In this document: piece by piece, positions 24,560 through 35,122 of the stretch
How positions within the stretch are numbered: the first letter of the stretch is position 1
Layout of the letters: every line of letters starts with the position of its first letter
Assembly (NCBI GenBank): GCA_958299035.1
Contig: CATQJL010000305.1
Span: 31,323,733-31,387,732 of the forward strand
Reading direction: 5' to 3'
From: Cylicocyclus nassatus
Lineage: Eukaryota > Nematoda > Chromadorea > Rhabditida > Strongylidae
DNA: 64,000 nucleotides
Position numbers and translations under genes: made by a program
Notes under the pieces: generated by a model
Seen by the model: only the letters and a program-made list of their open reading frames with translations
What the model was told of the DNA's origin: nothing
Database searches by the model: none

Positions 24560-25672
24560 GATACCATCGTAACGCTCGTACGTCAATCTGCGTAAGTCTT
24601 TCATGCTTCATGTTCACATTTCCCTTTGTTGTAGTTACATAGTGAGATTGTGGTTACTTCGGTCAGTATACTTCGTGAGTTATAATCAAGTGAGCATCGG
24701 GAAGAGTAATCACAATCGACTATCATGTGCTCAGAATAACGTGGAATCTGCTCTTCCTGTGACTGCTTCGAAGTTGTGATGTGGCTTTCGACTTACAAAT
24801 CACCCTTGCATGCGTTTGCCACCACGCTCGTTGATGATGTTTCTCTTGCTTCATTTTGTTTCTATTGTGGTTGACTTTCACGAGGATCACTCAGTACTCG
24901 TCTTTCTATGATAAGATGAGCTTTGTGATCTGCAGCGATAGCACCACGCAAGTTTCTTGTTCCCCAATTCTCTTTGCATAACTTCGAATGTATCACGGAG
25001 AGACGGTTCCATTGCACGCATGCACTCGTACTTATGTATCATTTGTGCATGACTAGATGATGCTTCTTAATTACGAGGTTCACGAATATGAGTTCTATGT
25101 TGATGATTTCAGTGTGAATCGGAGACAGTTGGAGTCAAAGTTCCACATCAAAGACGTCATCTGTGTAGGTTTTCCTAGTGTTCTTGTATTTGTTGTTCGT
25201 AGTCATGCTGTGATTATGGTGACCTAATGCGCATTAGATTCCATATCTGCTTCAAACGTTAATTGGTCACAGTAATAGCAGTTGGCTATAATGATTGCGG
25301 AATGATATGGAATGGGGTAATGTTCTTGTTTTGAATGAACATCTACAGGAATGTGTTCTCATAAACAACTGAGCGGTTATGATGGACTGTCAACACCATT
25401 GAATTCTACGTCTGCAAGAATCGCATGATTTTGGTGATGTCATGTTTCTTTCCTCTATCTTTCTGTCTTTCTATCCTTGCGTGGCTGATTTTCACTAGAA
25501 TCACTCAGTACTCATCTTTTTTGTGATAAGATGAGCTTTGTGATTTGAAGTGATAGCGTCACGCATCTTTTCCATTGCATTTCCTTCTTCCTTTCACACT
25601 GCATGCATGGTATTGAGTATGATTCTTGCTTCTCTATCGGCTTTCCACTAACAAATGTCTCTGTGCAGCATT
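24560..25672. repeat. diverged tandem duplication up to the gap
   Basis: A block at about 24840-24955 and another at about 25480-25575 share the ordered words ATCACTCAGTACTC, GATAAGATGAGCTTTGTGAT and CACGCA at roughly 80 percent identity, so this stretch is an old ~0.6 kb tandem duplication. Three exon-like snippets, each ending near CGTCATCTGC/gtaagt (about 24087, 24592 and 25166), recur with the same spacing logic. 25241-25672 is also near-identical to 27249-27680. Confidence 0.6.
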
Positions 25673-26172
25673 NNNNNNNNNNNNNNNNNNNNNNNNNNNN
25701 NNNNNNNNNNNNNNNNNNNNNNNNNNNNNNNNNNNNNNNNNNNNNNNNNNNNNNNNNNNNNNNNNNNNNNNNNNNNNNNNNNNNNNNNNNNNNNNNNNNN
25801 NNNNNNNNNNNNNNNNNNNNNNNNNNNNNNNNNNNNNNNNNNNNNNNNNNNNNNNNNNNNNNNNNNNNNNNNNNNNNNNNNNNNNNNNNNNNNNNNNNNN
25901 NNNNNNNNNNNNNNNNNNNNNNNNNNNNNNNNNNNNNNNNNNNNNNNNNNNNNNNNNNNNNNNNNNNNNNNNNNNNNNNNNNNNNNNNNNNNNNNNNNNN
26001 NNNNNNNNNNNNNNNNNNNNNNNNNNNNNNNNNNNNNNNNNNNNNNNNNNNNNNNNNNNNNNNNNNNNNNNNNNNNNNNNNNNNNNNNNNNNNNNNNNNN
26101 NNNNNNNNNNNNNNNNNNNNNNNNNNNNNNNNNNNNNNNNNNNNNNNNNNNNNNNNNNNNNNNNNNNNNNNN
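25673..26172. other. assembly gap, 500 N
   Basis: Exactly 500 undetermined bases, a conventional fixed-size scaffold gap. Reading frames that span it are meaningless. Confidence 1.
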
Positions 26173-28392
26173 CGCTACGGTAGATGGGACGCATACGTGG
26201 TTGAGCTGGCAGGGGTCGCTCAAGAATTTTTTATCAATGACCTGAGTTACCATTTCTTAGCTTAGGCGCGTAATTGTGTTGGCGAAGTGCTGCTCACTCG
26301 AATAGTGGTCGTTTTGTTGAGAGCTTTGCATTTTACGCATCTGTATTGGTCGTATCCTTCCTTCTTTTTTGAGAACGCAAACACATGCGCCGTATCCGTA
26401 CCTGGAATTCGATACGACAAGACCTGTCCACCTTTGCGGCTTACCTGCGTTTCTCCTAGATAAAAGTTTTCGTTATTTATCCCCGAGGGTCCAGGTGCAT
26501 CGTAATTCTAGAAAAAACGAAAGTTTATCCGAAACCGACGTGATTTGCTTTAGAAATCTTAAGCTTTGTCATGAAGTCGTCAATTAGGAATGTTCGAGTT
26601 CGCACTAGGTGATCGAAATTATTTCCAAAATGTAGTAAGACTTTTTCATGGCCCAACCTCGTTAGAAACTCCGCCTTGTTGTTGAATTCCGGCTACAAAA
26701 AACTCATATGAAAAGGTTCCTTTGAAAATCTGTACCGTTACCACTTGGTGGGTCCGCAGGTGTGTATGTAAGTGCTCCGCTCAGCTTATCTACCTCGAGG
26801 AGAAGAGGTTGGCCTTCACTTGCACTCATTTCGCTGTAGAAATAATTTGAGATCAACTCAAACCTGAGTTAATGACTGAACGGTTAATGCTGCACAGAGA
26901 CATTTGTTAGTGGAAAGCCGATAGAGAAGCAAGAATCATACTCAATACCATGCATGCAGTGTGAAAGGAAGAAGGAAATGCAATGGAAAAGATGCGTGAC
27001 GCTATCACTTCAAATCACAAAGCTCATCTTATCACAAAAAAGATGAGTACTGAGTGATTCTAGTGAAAATCAGCCACGCAAGGATAGAAAGACAGAAAGA
27101 TAGAGGAAAGAAACATGACATCACCAAAATCATGCGATTCTTGCAGACGTAGAATTCAATGGTTGTTGACAGTCCATCATAACCGCTCAGTTGTTTATGA
27201 GAACACATTCCTGTAGATGTTCATTCAAAACAAGAACATTACCCCATTCCATATCTGCTTCAAACGTTAATTGGTCACAGTAATAGCAGTTGGCTATAAT
27301 GATTGCGGAATGATATGGAATGGGGGTAATGTTCTTGTTTTGAATGAACATCTACAGGAATGTGTTCTCATAAACAACTGAGCGGTTATGATGGACTGTC
27401 AACACCATTGAATTCTACGTCTGCAAGAATCGCATGATTTTGGTGATGTCATGTTTCTTTCCTCTATCTTTCTGTCTTCTATCCTTGCGTGGCTGATTTT
27501 CACTAGAATCACTCAGTACTCATCTTTTTTGTGATAAGATGAGCTTTGTGATTTGAAGTGATAGCGTCACGCATCTTTTCCATTGCATTTCCTTCTTCCT
27601 TTCACACTGCATGCATGGTATTGAGTATGATTCTTGCTTCTCTATCGGCTTTCCACTAACAAATGTCTCTGTGCAGCATTAACCGTTCAGTCATTAACTC
27701 AGGTTTGAGTTGATCTCAAATTATTTCTACAGCGAAATGAGTGCAAGTGAAGGCCAACCTCTTCTCCTCGAGGTAGATAAGCTGAGCGGAGCACTTACAT
27801 ACACACCTGCGGACCCACCAAGTGGTAACGGTACAGATTTTCAAAGGAACCTTTTCATATGAGTTTTTGTAGCCGGAATTCAACAACAAGGCGGAGTTTC
27901 TAACGAGGTTGGGCCATGAAAAAGTCTTACTACATTTTGGAAATAATTTCGATCACCTAGTGCGAACTCGAACATTCCTAATTGACGACTTCATGACAAA
28001 GCTTAAGATTTCTAAAGCAAATCACGTCGGTTTCGGATAAACTTTCGTTTTTTCTAGAATTACGATGCACCTGGACCCTCGGGGATAAATAACGAAAACT
28101 TTTATCTAGGAGAAACGCAGGTAAGCCGCAAAGGTGGACAGGTCTTGTCGTATCGAATTCCAGGTACGGATACGGCGCATGTGTTTGCGTTCTCAAAAAA
28201 GAAGGAAGGATACGACCAATACAGATGCGTAAAATGCAAAGCTCTCAACAAAACGACCACTATTCGAGTGAGCAGCACTTCGCCAACACAATTACGCGCC
28301 TAAGCTAAGAAATGGTAACTCAGGTCATTGATAAAAAATTCTTGAGCGACCCCTGCCAGCTCAACCACGTATGCGTCCCATCTACCGTAGCG
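26173..28392. repeat. ~1.08 kb-arm palindrome at MULE 5' end
   Basis: Left arm 26173-27255 is the near-identical inverse of 27312-28392 (only isolated one-base indels seen), with a 56-base spacer. The right arm holds the promoter-side DNA and first four exons of the MULE gene. The left arm runs into the N gap. Part of the right arm is present a third time, forward, at 25241-25672. The order forward, gap, reverse, forward suggests either head-to-head element copies or a misassembly. Confidence 0.9.
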
Positions 28393-30015
28393 AAGGATAT
28401 GGCGGCAAGAACATCTTACCAGGTGAACTGCGGCAGATCTACTAAAAGCCGAAGAAGGTGACTTCTCAGATGCTACAAGACCTTCGAAACGACCCGAAGG
28501 CTAGCAGCAGGCCTCCTCTCAGGCACTGGCTGAACACCATCAGACAGCTAGACCGGAACGCCACCCTAGGTGCAAACCAGCTTTGGTTTACTCTGTTAAT
28601 CAGGGTTATTCCTTATTGTAGAGGAAGACTTGCGAGCGCACGTGGTGGATGAATTTCGCGGAGAGGGGTATTCGCACAAAAAACGCGCAATCAGAAAGTA
28701 TGTGGGAAAAATACAGCTAACTACACGCAGTAGACAATGGAAATGTTGCAGGGCTTGCGGTAGCGGTCACACTGACGCCGTTACCATGGATAGCGTCCCC
28801 AGCTATCTAGCAAATTTGTCGGATGGAAGTCCATTCCTGCAAGTTAAAGAGCGCGGAATGCACGTCTACATATCTGATGCATCGGTCGAGGTGCCGTCAA
28901 TGCTTGCCAATCAAACCAGTTCGGACCCTTGATGTTTTAGAAAGCTTGCAAGAATGGGTTGTCGGTGCTGGTGGCGGACGGCGTACACAGCAAAGCCCCG
29001 CGATGCATCAAGAAAGGCTCGCAGCTCTATGTTATTCATGGAGTCTGCCGCGGCGGGTTCGACGTCCCCCTTCTCTACGCCATCATGGAGAAGAAAGATA
29101 AGCAGTCTTACGAAACAGTACTTTCACACCTGAAGACCCACCTGCTTAGGTTTGGTGCTGTCGATGGACTGCAAGTAGTCGTGGACTACGAAAAAGCTGC
29201 GATTGCCGCCATCCGCACCGTCTTTGAGAGGAGTGCAGTCCAGGGCTGTGCATTCCATCTTGCGCTAGCGTGGAACAGGCGGCGAAATGCGTTCGGGCTC
29301 ACTCGTTTTATATCTGGTAAAGACACCACAGCAGACGTCGTTGGCTGGTGGAACACCATCAAAGGCCTAGTTTTTTTGCCAAGGCGTCTGCATGGTGTTG
29401 TCCGCGCATTAAAGGAGCCGCCTGTTCCGCGCGAGCATCCAGCCTATGCGTGCTGTACTAATTTTTTGAATTACCTAGGTAAAACTTGGTATAAGGGTCC
29501 CCTGGCCAGCCTTTGGGATAAGTCCGGCATATACGATGTAAGGACCACAAACATAGCAGAAGCCTTTCACCGGTTAGAGGGTCATAAGGGAACTCCTTAC
29601 GGTCTGATATAAACCCTTTTAAGGCGACTGACCGTTTTGCTGGATGACTTCCCGGTGCTGTCGGAAGTCATCGACACGTTCCATACGTTAGAGGCGGAGT
29701 GCAGAGCTACGCTGAACTCCCTTGAGATGGTAAACATATTATCATTAAGTAGTACCAAACATCCATCCGCTCATCAGCTAAGTTCTTTTTTAGCACCCCG
29801 ACCACCAGAAGGAGATTAGCCACGAAGCCCTCCAACGACGAGATGAGATAGCTGCAGCGATGAGAACGTACGCGTCCCACAAGCCAACTAAACTAACTAA
29901 TTCACAACTCCCTTACAGGTTCGAAGATCAGTATAGGGCTCGTGGTGTGACCAGGGAAGAGGCCGAAACATATTGTAAAAATATGGCGAGATTTGTAACA
30001 GATAAAGCATTTTAA
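27737..30015 (+). pseudogene. MULE transposase gene, one in-frame stop
   Basis: Eight exons can be chained in phase: 27737-27772, 27873-28025, 28058-28267, 28324-28422, 28449-28569, 28622-28890, 28941-29729 and 29794-30015 (about 630 codons). Two Cys/His knuckles precede the catalytic core: YRCVKCKAL with LNHVC (exons 3-4), and QWKCCRACGSGHTD (exon 6). The Mutator-like DDE core is clear: VLVADGVHSKAP (first Asp), YVIHGVCRGGFDVPLLYAI, VVVDYEKAAIAAI (second Asp), GCAFHLALAW (C/H motif) and NIAEAFHR near the end. A TAA at 29610-29612 interrupts exon 7 but the same frame continues to the stop at 30013. Two short proposed introns (28026-28057 and 28423-28448) may instead be small indels. An acceptor (ctacag) sits just before the ATG. 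Confidence 0.8.
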
Positions 30016-30295
30016 ACTTTTATCATCTACATCACATAAAGTTCATAGAAAAAGTAAACGCAGAAAGAACAAGAAAGTAAATGCATAAAGAACAAGCAAG
30101 AAAGGACAATCAAGGTAAAAATTCTAATAAATGAAAATACAATCATGAATGACGTACAATTTTCGGACGTTTACAGCTACTGTAGCATTCTTCTCACTGC
30201 AGACAAGAGAGCAAATAATCCACCAGAAAAACAGGCAAGGCGCTCCATCTTCCACTCTTTCCTCGAATGTTTGCAAAGTCCTTAAATAAAATCAG
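30016..30295. other. spacer between MULE gene and mannosidase relic
   Basis: AT- and A-rich sequence after the MULE stop. I could not identify the MULE 3' terminal inverted repeat or a 9-bp target duplication here. Confidence 0.5.
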
Positions 30296-31395
30296 AAAAT
30301 GTCGTGTTAAGAAAAAAGGAGAGCGTTGACCATAGCTTGTTCTTTTCCATAGCAAAACAGCTGCATCGTACTCTCTTGTTGAGTTCATCCTTTCTGCCAG
30401 TTATCAGCCAATGTTTAAGCAAACATTCATAAAAGCTATCACCCGTTGGGGTGGCTGTAAAAGAAAAACGGGATCAACTAAAGCAAATAGATCATATCGA
30501 GTAAAACTTACATAAACTCCATTGATCAGTCCTAGAATTGAGATGAAGGAGTAAAGTCCGGCTTATCCATGAAGTGAGTAAGTTCCTTTTTTCCAGCCTT
30601 CAAAAAGTTATCCACGTAAGTGCAAGCACAGAGATGAAAAGCAACAAAAACAAACCTTATTTCCGTAACGTTTATTAGGACTCAGATTCAAGCGGAAGTG
30701 AACCAAACTCAGAAAGGATTGAGCAACCACCATGTCGAAATAAGGTAACAGCATCTTCCCGCTTGCTTCAGCCTGCGCTATGTAAGCCCTACAGAAGCAA
30801 TAGAGTCAGAGGATGGCGAGTAGACACCTACTTTATCGTTCATCAGTGCATATAACGACAGAAGCCAACCGATAAAACGTATATTTGTCTCGAACAGAGA
30901 TACGTCACCTCTCTGAATCAGCTTTGCAAGTTTAAACAAATGATTTCAGTGAACTACCGCTGCTTACGAAAAGTCGACGGTGTTGAGGATCCAACTCCGA
31001 GCCATTATCCATAGTGTGTCGATAGCACCTACTAATGTAGCCACAGTGTTGTCCATTCCAAAAACATGCAGCATGACCTGAAAGTGCACTTGTAGAAGTG
31101 GACATCATTGCCGCGAATTGATTCACTGTTTAAAATTGCAAAATCATGACTTCCTTGTATGTGAGAAGGACCCAAATTCTTAATGATCTGATAGTTCAAA
31201 GTTGCATTTCTATATAGAACTTCTTCTTTGAAATTACAACGTCACCAAGAAATACCCTACAGCAGTGAGGACGGAAGTGAACCCCTATAAAACAATGGAA
31301 GGAGATTGAAAGTGCAAGGAATCCCAAGTTAGCTCTTTCGAAACAGGTCGCAACTCGTTGTGACTCCACATAGTTCCAGAATGTCCCAGAAACCT
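30296..31395 (-). pseudogene. GH47 class I alpha-1,2-mannosidase relic
   Basis: Conserved GH47 blocks occur in order on the minus strand: NELRPVSK (~31320-31395), VATLVGAIDTLWIM (exon 30968-31077), DVSLFETNIRFIGWLLSLYA (exon 30832-30921), GGCSILSEFGSLPLE (~30680-30790), KPGLYSF (~30520-30620) and GDSFYECLLKHWLITGR (exon starting 30454). Class I mannosidases trim mannose from N-glycans in ER or Golgi. Several blocks need a change of frame inside one exon (after MDKP, after LPLESES, after DELNK), the loop after DTLWIM is short, and the whole C-terminal half of the barrel is missing. This is therefore a decayed, truncated copy rather than a working gene. It ends where the MULE-bearing segment begins, which may explain the truncation. 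Sequencing errors are the alternative for the frameshifts. Confidence 0.75.
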
Positions 31396-31412
31396 CGTCA
31401 TATACGGTATGT

Positions 31413-31562
31413 GTCAATCACGTACTCCCTTTCGCGTAGAAAATACGCGCGCGCAACACGAGGGCCTTCCGTGACTTCCGATCGATAAGGCCTCTTCGAG
31501 AAAGCTCAAGCCACACGCGCGCGAAGCCCTGGCGTGGCCGGAAAACGGAGCACGTGATTGAC
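31413..31562. mobile_element. small MITE, GTCAATCACGT ends
   Basis: GTCAATCACGTACTCCCTTT at the left and the inverse (GGAGCACGTGATTGAC) at the right, 150 bp, CpG-rich inside. The same terminal motif recurs at 54436-54866 and, as a single end, at about 45245. Confidence 0.75.
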
Positions 31563-31806
31563 GATGACTGTATAACAACGATATAGAAAATATTAAAATG
31601 ACGAAAAAATCAGAGAAAATATGAGAGAAATTTCCAAAACGATAGTATCTGTTTGACGGTAAGTCTTCTTGCCTCAAATCGGCGGCAATTCCAAATGTCA
31701 GTATTGTGGTGCCACATACCAGCGTTCAGTTCCCCGGCGCAACTTCTTTTGTAAAACTCTAAAATCAATATTTGAGCTAGCTTGAAGTGCAAAATTTCAA
31801 AAAAAT

Positions 31807-32461
31807 GGACGTCAGGCAGGAGGCAGCAAAGGTTGGCCGCATTTGCTTCTGGAAGTGCCTAAGGAGCTCCTTTCCTCGCGCCTCTAATCATTATCGCACC
31901 TCTGACTACTTTACAAGCAAGGAAATCAAACAAAAACTTCAAATCAAGTTCGAAATCTTGTAATTTCTTTCAATCCCAGCCATAATCGGTTTCCGCCTAT
32001 AGAATATCGGTTTCAGAGCATTTTCTTCCAAAATCGTTTACTAGAAAGGAATAAGATGCCCCAAAATGAAGAACGTGGCTATCAGTCTTTTAAGTCCTTT
32101 TTTTCGATCGGAATTATCATGGCGAAAAAGTTACAAGAAAAGCTCAACATTCCGGCTCAAAGATTCAGTTACCAAGTCATACTTCCATATCAAACCAAAA
32201 ATTCTGATAGACCGTCCTTGTTTGAATTAGGCTTATTCTATAAACCTTTCTAAAACTTACTATTTCATTTGCTTTGAATATGTAACATAAAACCTATATT
32301 TCGCAATCTATCACACTTGAAGTCGAATAATCGGGCATAGTTCATATCAAATAGATACTAAGAGGTGCGAAGTAGTAATTAGGAGCGCGAGGGACTCTGA
32401 AGCTCCTCAGGTACTTCCATAAGCAGAAGCGGCAGGCCTTTGCTGCCTCCTGCCCGACCGC
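31807..32461. mobile_element. inverted-repeat element, ~100 bp arms
   Basis: 31807-31905 and 32358-32461 are imperfect inverted copies (GGCAGGAGGCAGCAAAGG at both outer ends, TCGCACCTC at both inner ends). About 450 bp of AT-rich DNA lies between; a 65-codon frame there is not recognisable. Probably a non-autonomous DNA transposon; no target duplication could be fixed. Confidence 0.65.
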
Positions 32462-32611
32462 CAAAAAAAAATGAAGAAAAAAACACAAAGGAAAGACGAA
32501 ATTGAGCAGCCAACCACAAAGGTGATTGCCCATCATACAGGAATTTATGAAGAAAGAGAACTTACCTCAATCCCACATCAGAATTGCGGAGCAATTTGCT
32601 GACTGATGAGT

Positions 32612-32692
32612 TCATGACAACCAGTTGAGGGTAGCAGACGCGGCAAGAAAGGCGATTCCCAATAGAACCGCATTCCAAACGCTTATTTTCAT
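32612..32692 (-). CDS. short hydrophobic leader-like frame
   Basis: ATG frame of 26 residues, MKISVWNAVLLGIAFLAASA then TLNWLS and a stop. It has the charge and hydrophobic pattern of a signal peptide or type II anchor. A GT (gttgtc) near its end could be a splice donor. It could be the first exon of the mannosidase relic downstream, since GH47 enzymes are membrane-anchored near the N terminus, but no exon links the two. Confidence 0.3.
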   Translation of the reverse strand: MKISVWNAVLLGIAFLAASATLNWLS

Positions 32693-32939
32693 ACCCGTAA
32701 CCCGTAAACAAGGCAGACAGAAAAACGACCTAAATGACTAACTCTGTGGTTCACTCAAACCGAGTATGAAATCAAAAAGTACACATCCTTTGCAAAAACA
32801 TATGCAATTTTGTGGTGAGGTGACAGCAATCTACAGCAATCGTAACGGCAAGTGTGCAAAAGCGTTAATTCTGCACAAGAAAGCGTAAAGATCACAAAGA
32901 AAGGAATTAGACTAGATACCATACACAAATGACAAAGAA

Positions 32940-33140
32940 AAAGGGTAGCATGATGCCAAAGATGATGAGAAAAGTCCAAAAAGAGTGAGAAATGAGAAGA
33001 AATGCGAATGGGCATTATTTGGCGTGCAATTTGCGGCGACTAGTGCAAAGGCGCGTCGACATTGCAGAATATGTACGAGTTTGCACGCGGGCACCGCGTT
33101 CCCTGGCGGCTTTCGTTCCCCCACCCGGTCGTCAAGGTGT
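32940..33140 (-). repeat. dispersed CpG-rich repeat, copy 2
   Basis: Inverted copy of 23598-23790, including the CpG-rich part (GGGAACGCGGTGCCCGCG when read on the minus strand) and an AT-rich tail with TTTTTGGACTTTTCT. Confidence 0.75.
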
Positions 33141-33345
33141 GCATGCACTCATTTTCCTGTGAGACCGAAATTCGCAAAACTCTGCGTGAATGAAATTCAG
33201 CTTGGAGAATCCAAGGCATCGCTGGATCTGCGGATCACGGCAAATTTGGTGCACTGCAGTGTTGACAACATTCGCGCGTAACAAATGCACATTTTTATGC
33301 GCTCCAGCGTCATTTCTAATGCGCGCATGTTATCATAAACACATA

Positions 33346-33655
33346 GGGATCGGCCATACTAATCCTGATGATTCCTGCGACACCTGCGATTCCTGCGACT
33401 CCTGTGATTCCCCACAGTTCTATGATGCCCGCACGGTTTAGGCGCCGCTTAAACGAGCGCATTCTGCGTTTGTCATTTGGTGCCGCGTAAGGCAAAATCG
33501 AATGATTCAGTATATTGCTGTGAACGTGTTTTTTTCTAATTGTAGGCATATTCACACCTCGTAATTAATATGAAGATGTTTTAGAGGTGTTAACGAACGA
33601 TACACTTCTTTCAGATCTTGCGTTTCACCGAAAACAAGTGTTGCCTTTACTACAT
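33346..33655. repeat. Harbinger 310-bp TIR, copy 1
   Basis: Identical over 310 bp to 34252-34561 and 39149-39458, and the inverse of 44701-45010. Its first 65 bp carry four near-repeats of CCTGCGAYT (or CCTGTGATT), a plausible array of transposase binding sites. Confidence 0.92.
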
Positions 33656-33872
33656 TACTTATGTCGCCAGCGTGCATGCAGTGAATGTTGTTGAATGCTC
33701 AGCACCAGGTATGTCCAAATTTTGTGAATGCTGTGTTTTTTGTTTTCTCCGTCACAAGGAACTCTGTGGGAATGCATCTTGTTCTCATGGCGAAATGATG
33801 CAGGGTTGTGTTGACGGAACTCTTTTCGTGACTTTCCCGATTCCGCTATCTTTCATATGCCATCGTGTGTAG
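33618..33872 (+). CDS. 84-residue Cys-rich protein, Harbinger copy
   Basis: The ATG frame begins inside the TIR (MRFTENKCCLYY) and leaves it. It contains more than ten cysteines, including FCECCVFCF and CGNASCSHGE, and ends FICHRV at a TAG. It has no signal peptide. Splice-like sites inside (gtatgtcc at about 33712 and cacaag at about 33758) mean the true exon structure may differ. No family is recognised; standard Harbinger elements carry only a transposase and a Myb/MADF protein, so this would be a third frame. An identical copy lies at 39421-39675. Confidence 0.4.
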   Translation: MRFTENKCCLYYITYVASVHAVNVVECSAPGMSKFCECCVFCFLRHKELCGNASCSHGEMMQGCVDGTLFVTFPIPLSFICHRV

Positions 33873-34251
33873 AAACGCTTCTCATGCTTTTATTTACCTT
33901 TTACCTGTATAAACATGGAGGTGGGCTGGTATCCCAGTTAGCTCTTCTATTTTCAGCCTAGTAGCGAAGAACAACCGTGCGCAGAAGAGCATAATTGGAA
34001 GCGATGCTTGCTCAATGCCCAGGTAAGCTAGTCTTGAACTAATTGCGCATGTTCTTTGTGTTTCTGAGAGTATATGATTGAAATCAAGTTCAAAGCAAAT
34101 ATCTTTCTCCCGTCACCAAACTTTCATTTGCTCATGCTTGGCGGACTTACTGAGATCCAACGATGCTATTTTCTAGATCCACCGAGAACACTATAAACAT
34201 TAGGTCACTTCATTTTCAAGTTAAGGATGACTGAATTGTTGTGCAAAGTAT

Positions 34252-34561
34252 GGGATCGGCCATACTAATCCTGATGATTCCTGCGACACCTGCGATTCCT
34301 GCGACTCCTGTGATTCCCCACAGTTCTATGATGCCCGCACGGTTTAGGCGCCGCTTAAACGAGCGCATTCTGCGTTTGTCATTTGGTGCCGCGTAAGGCA
34401 AAATCGAATGATTCAGTATATTGCTGTGAACGTGTTTTTTTCTAATTGTAGGCATATTCACACCTCGTAATTAATATGAAGATGTTTTAGAGGTGTTAAC
34501 GAACGATACACTTCTTTCAGATCTTGCGTTTCACCGAAAACAAGTGTTGCCTTTACTACAT
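34252..34561. repeat. Harbinger 310-bp TIR, copy 2
   Basis: Left end of nested copy X2, preceded by TAT. On its minus strand a frame starting MNMPTIRKKHVHS runs through the TIR and translates the short repeats as GVAGIAGVAGI. The same frame exists in all four TIR copies and is more likely a by-product than a gene. Confidence 0.9.
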
Positions 34562-35090
34562 TTACACGTCGTGATTTGCATAACAATTTAAGTCGTGATG
34601 TTTGCTCTCTCTACATTTACAACTTTATGTCTGATTTGCATTACAACTTTGAGTCGAGATGTTAGCTCTCTTTACATACAACTTCATGTCGTGATTTGCA
34701 TTACAACTCTAAGTCGTGATGTTAGCTCTCTCTACATTTACAACTTCATGTCGTGATTTGCATTACAACTCTAAGTCGTGATGTTAGCTCTCTCTACATT
34801 TACAACTTCATGTCGTGATTTGCATTACAACTTTGAGTCGCGATGTTAGCTCTGCCTACATTTACAACTTCATGTCGTGATTTGCATTACAACTTTGAGT
34901 CGCGATGTTAGCTCTGCCTACATTTACAACTTCATGTCGTGATTTGCATTACAACTTTGAGTCGCGATGTTAGCTCTGCCTACATTTACAACTTCATGTC
35001 GTGATTTGCATTACAACTTTGAGTCGCGATGTTAGCTCTGCCTACATTTACAACTTCATGTCGTGATTTGCATTACAACTTTAAGTGATT
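34562..35090. repeat. 62-bp satellite in Harbinger X2
   Basis: Tandem 62-bp units (ACATTTACAACTTCATGTCG ... TTAGCTCTGCCT), the outer ones diverged, the inner ones nearly identical. Placed between the TIR and the MADF gene, as subterminal repeats often are. Each unit carries ATTTGCAT. Confidence 0.92.
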
Positions 35091-35122
35091 CCTTATCTCA
35101 AAGTTCTGTTTTGCAGGCAGGA

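Noticed and set aside
24138..24595. Long Cys/Val/Tyr-rich frames of 124-144 codons
   Set aside because: They translate an imperfect TGTGTATR microsatellite in several frames at once; no codon or domain signal.
25603..26265. Frames of about 200 codons across the N gap
   Set aside because: Almost entirely undetermined bases; open only because N codons contain no stop.
33316..33555. 79-residue frame MNMPTIRKKHVHS... on the minus strand of the Harbinger TIR
   Set aside because: Present in all four TIR copies but its C terminus simply runs into whatever flanks the transposon, and its AG-rich part is the translated 9-bp repeat. A by-product is more likely than a gene.
34562..35090. CRISPR-like array
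   Set aside because: 62-bp units are contiguous with no unique spacers, lie inside a eukaryotic transposon and have no cas genes nearby.
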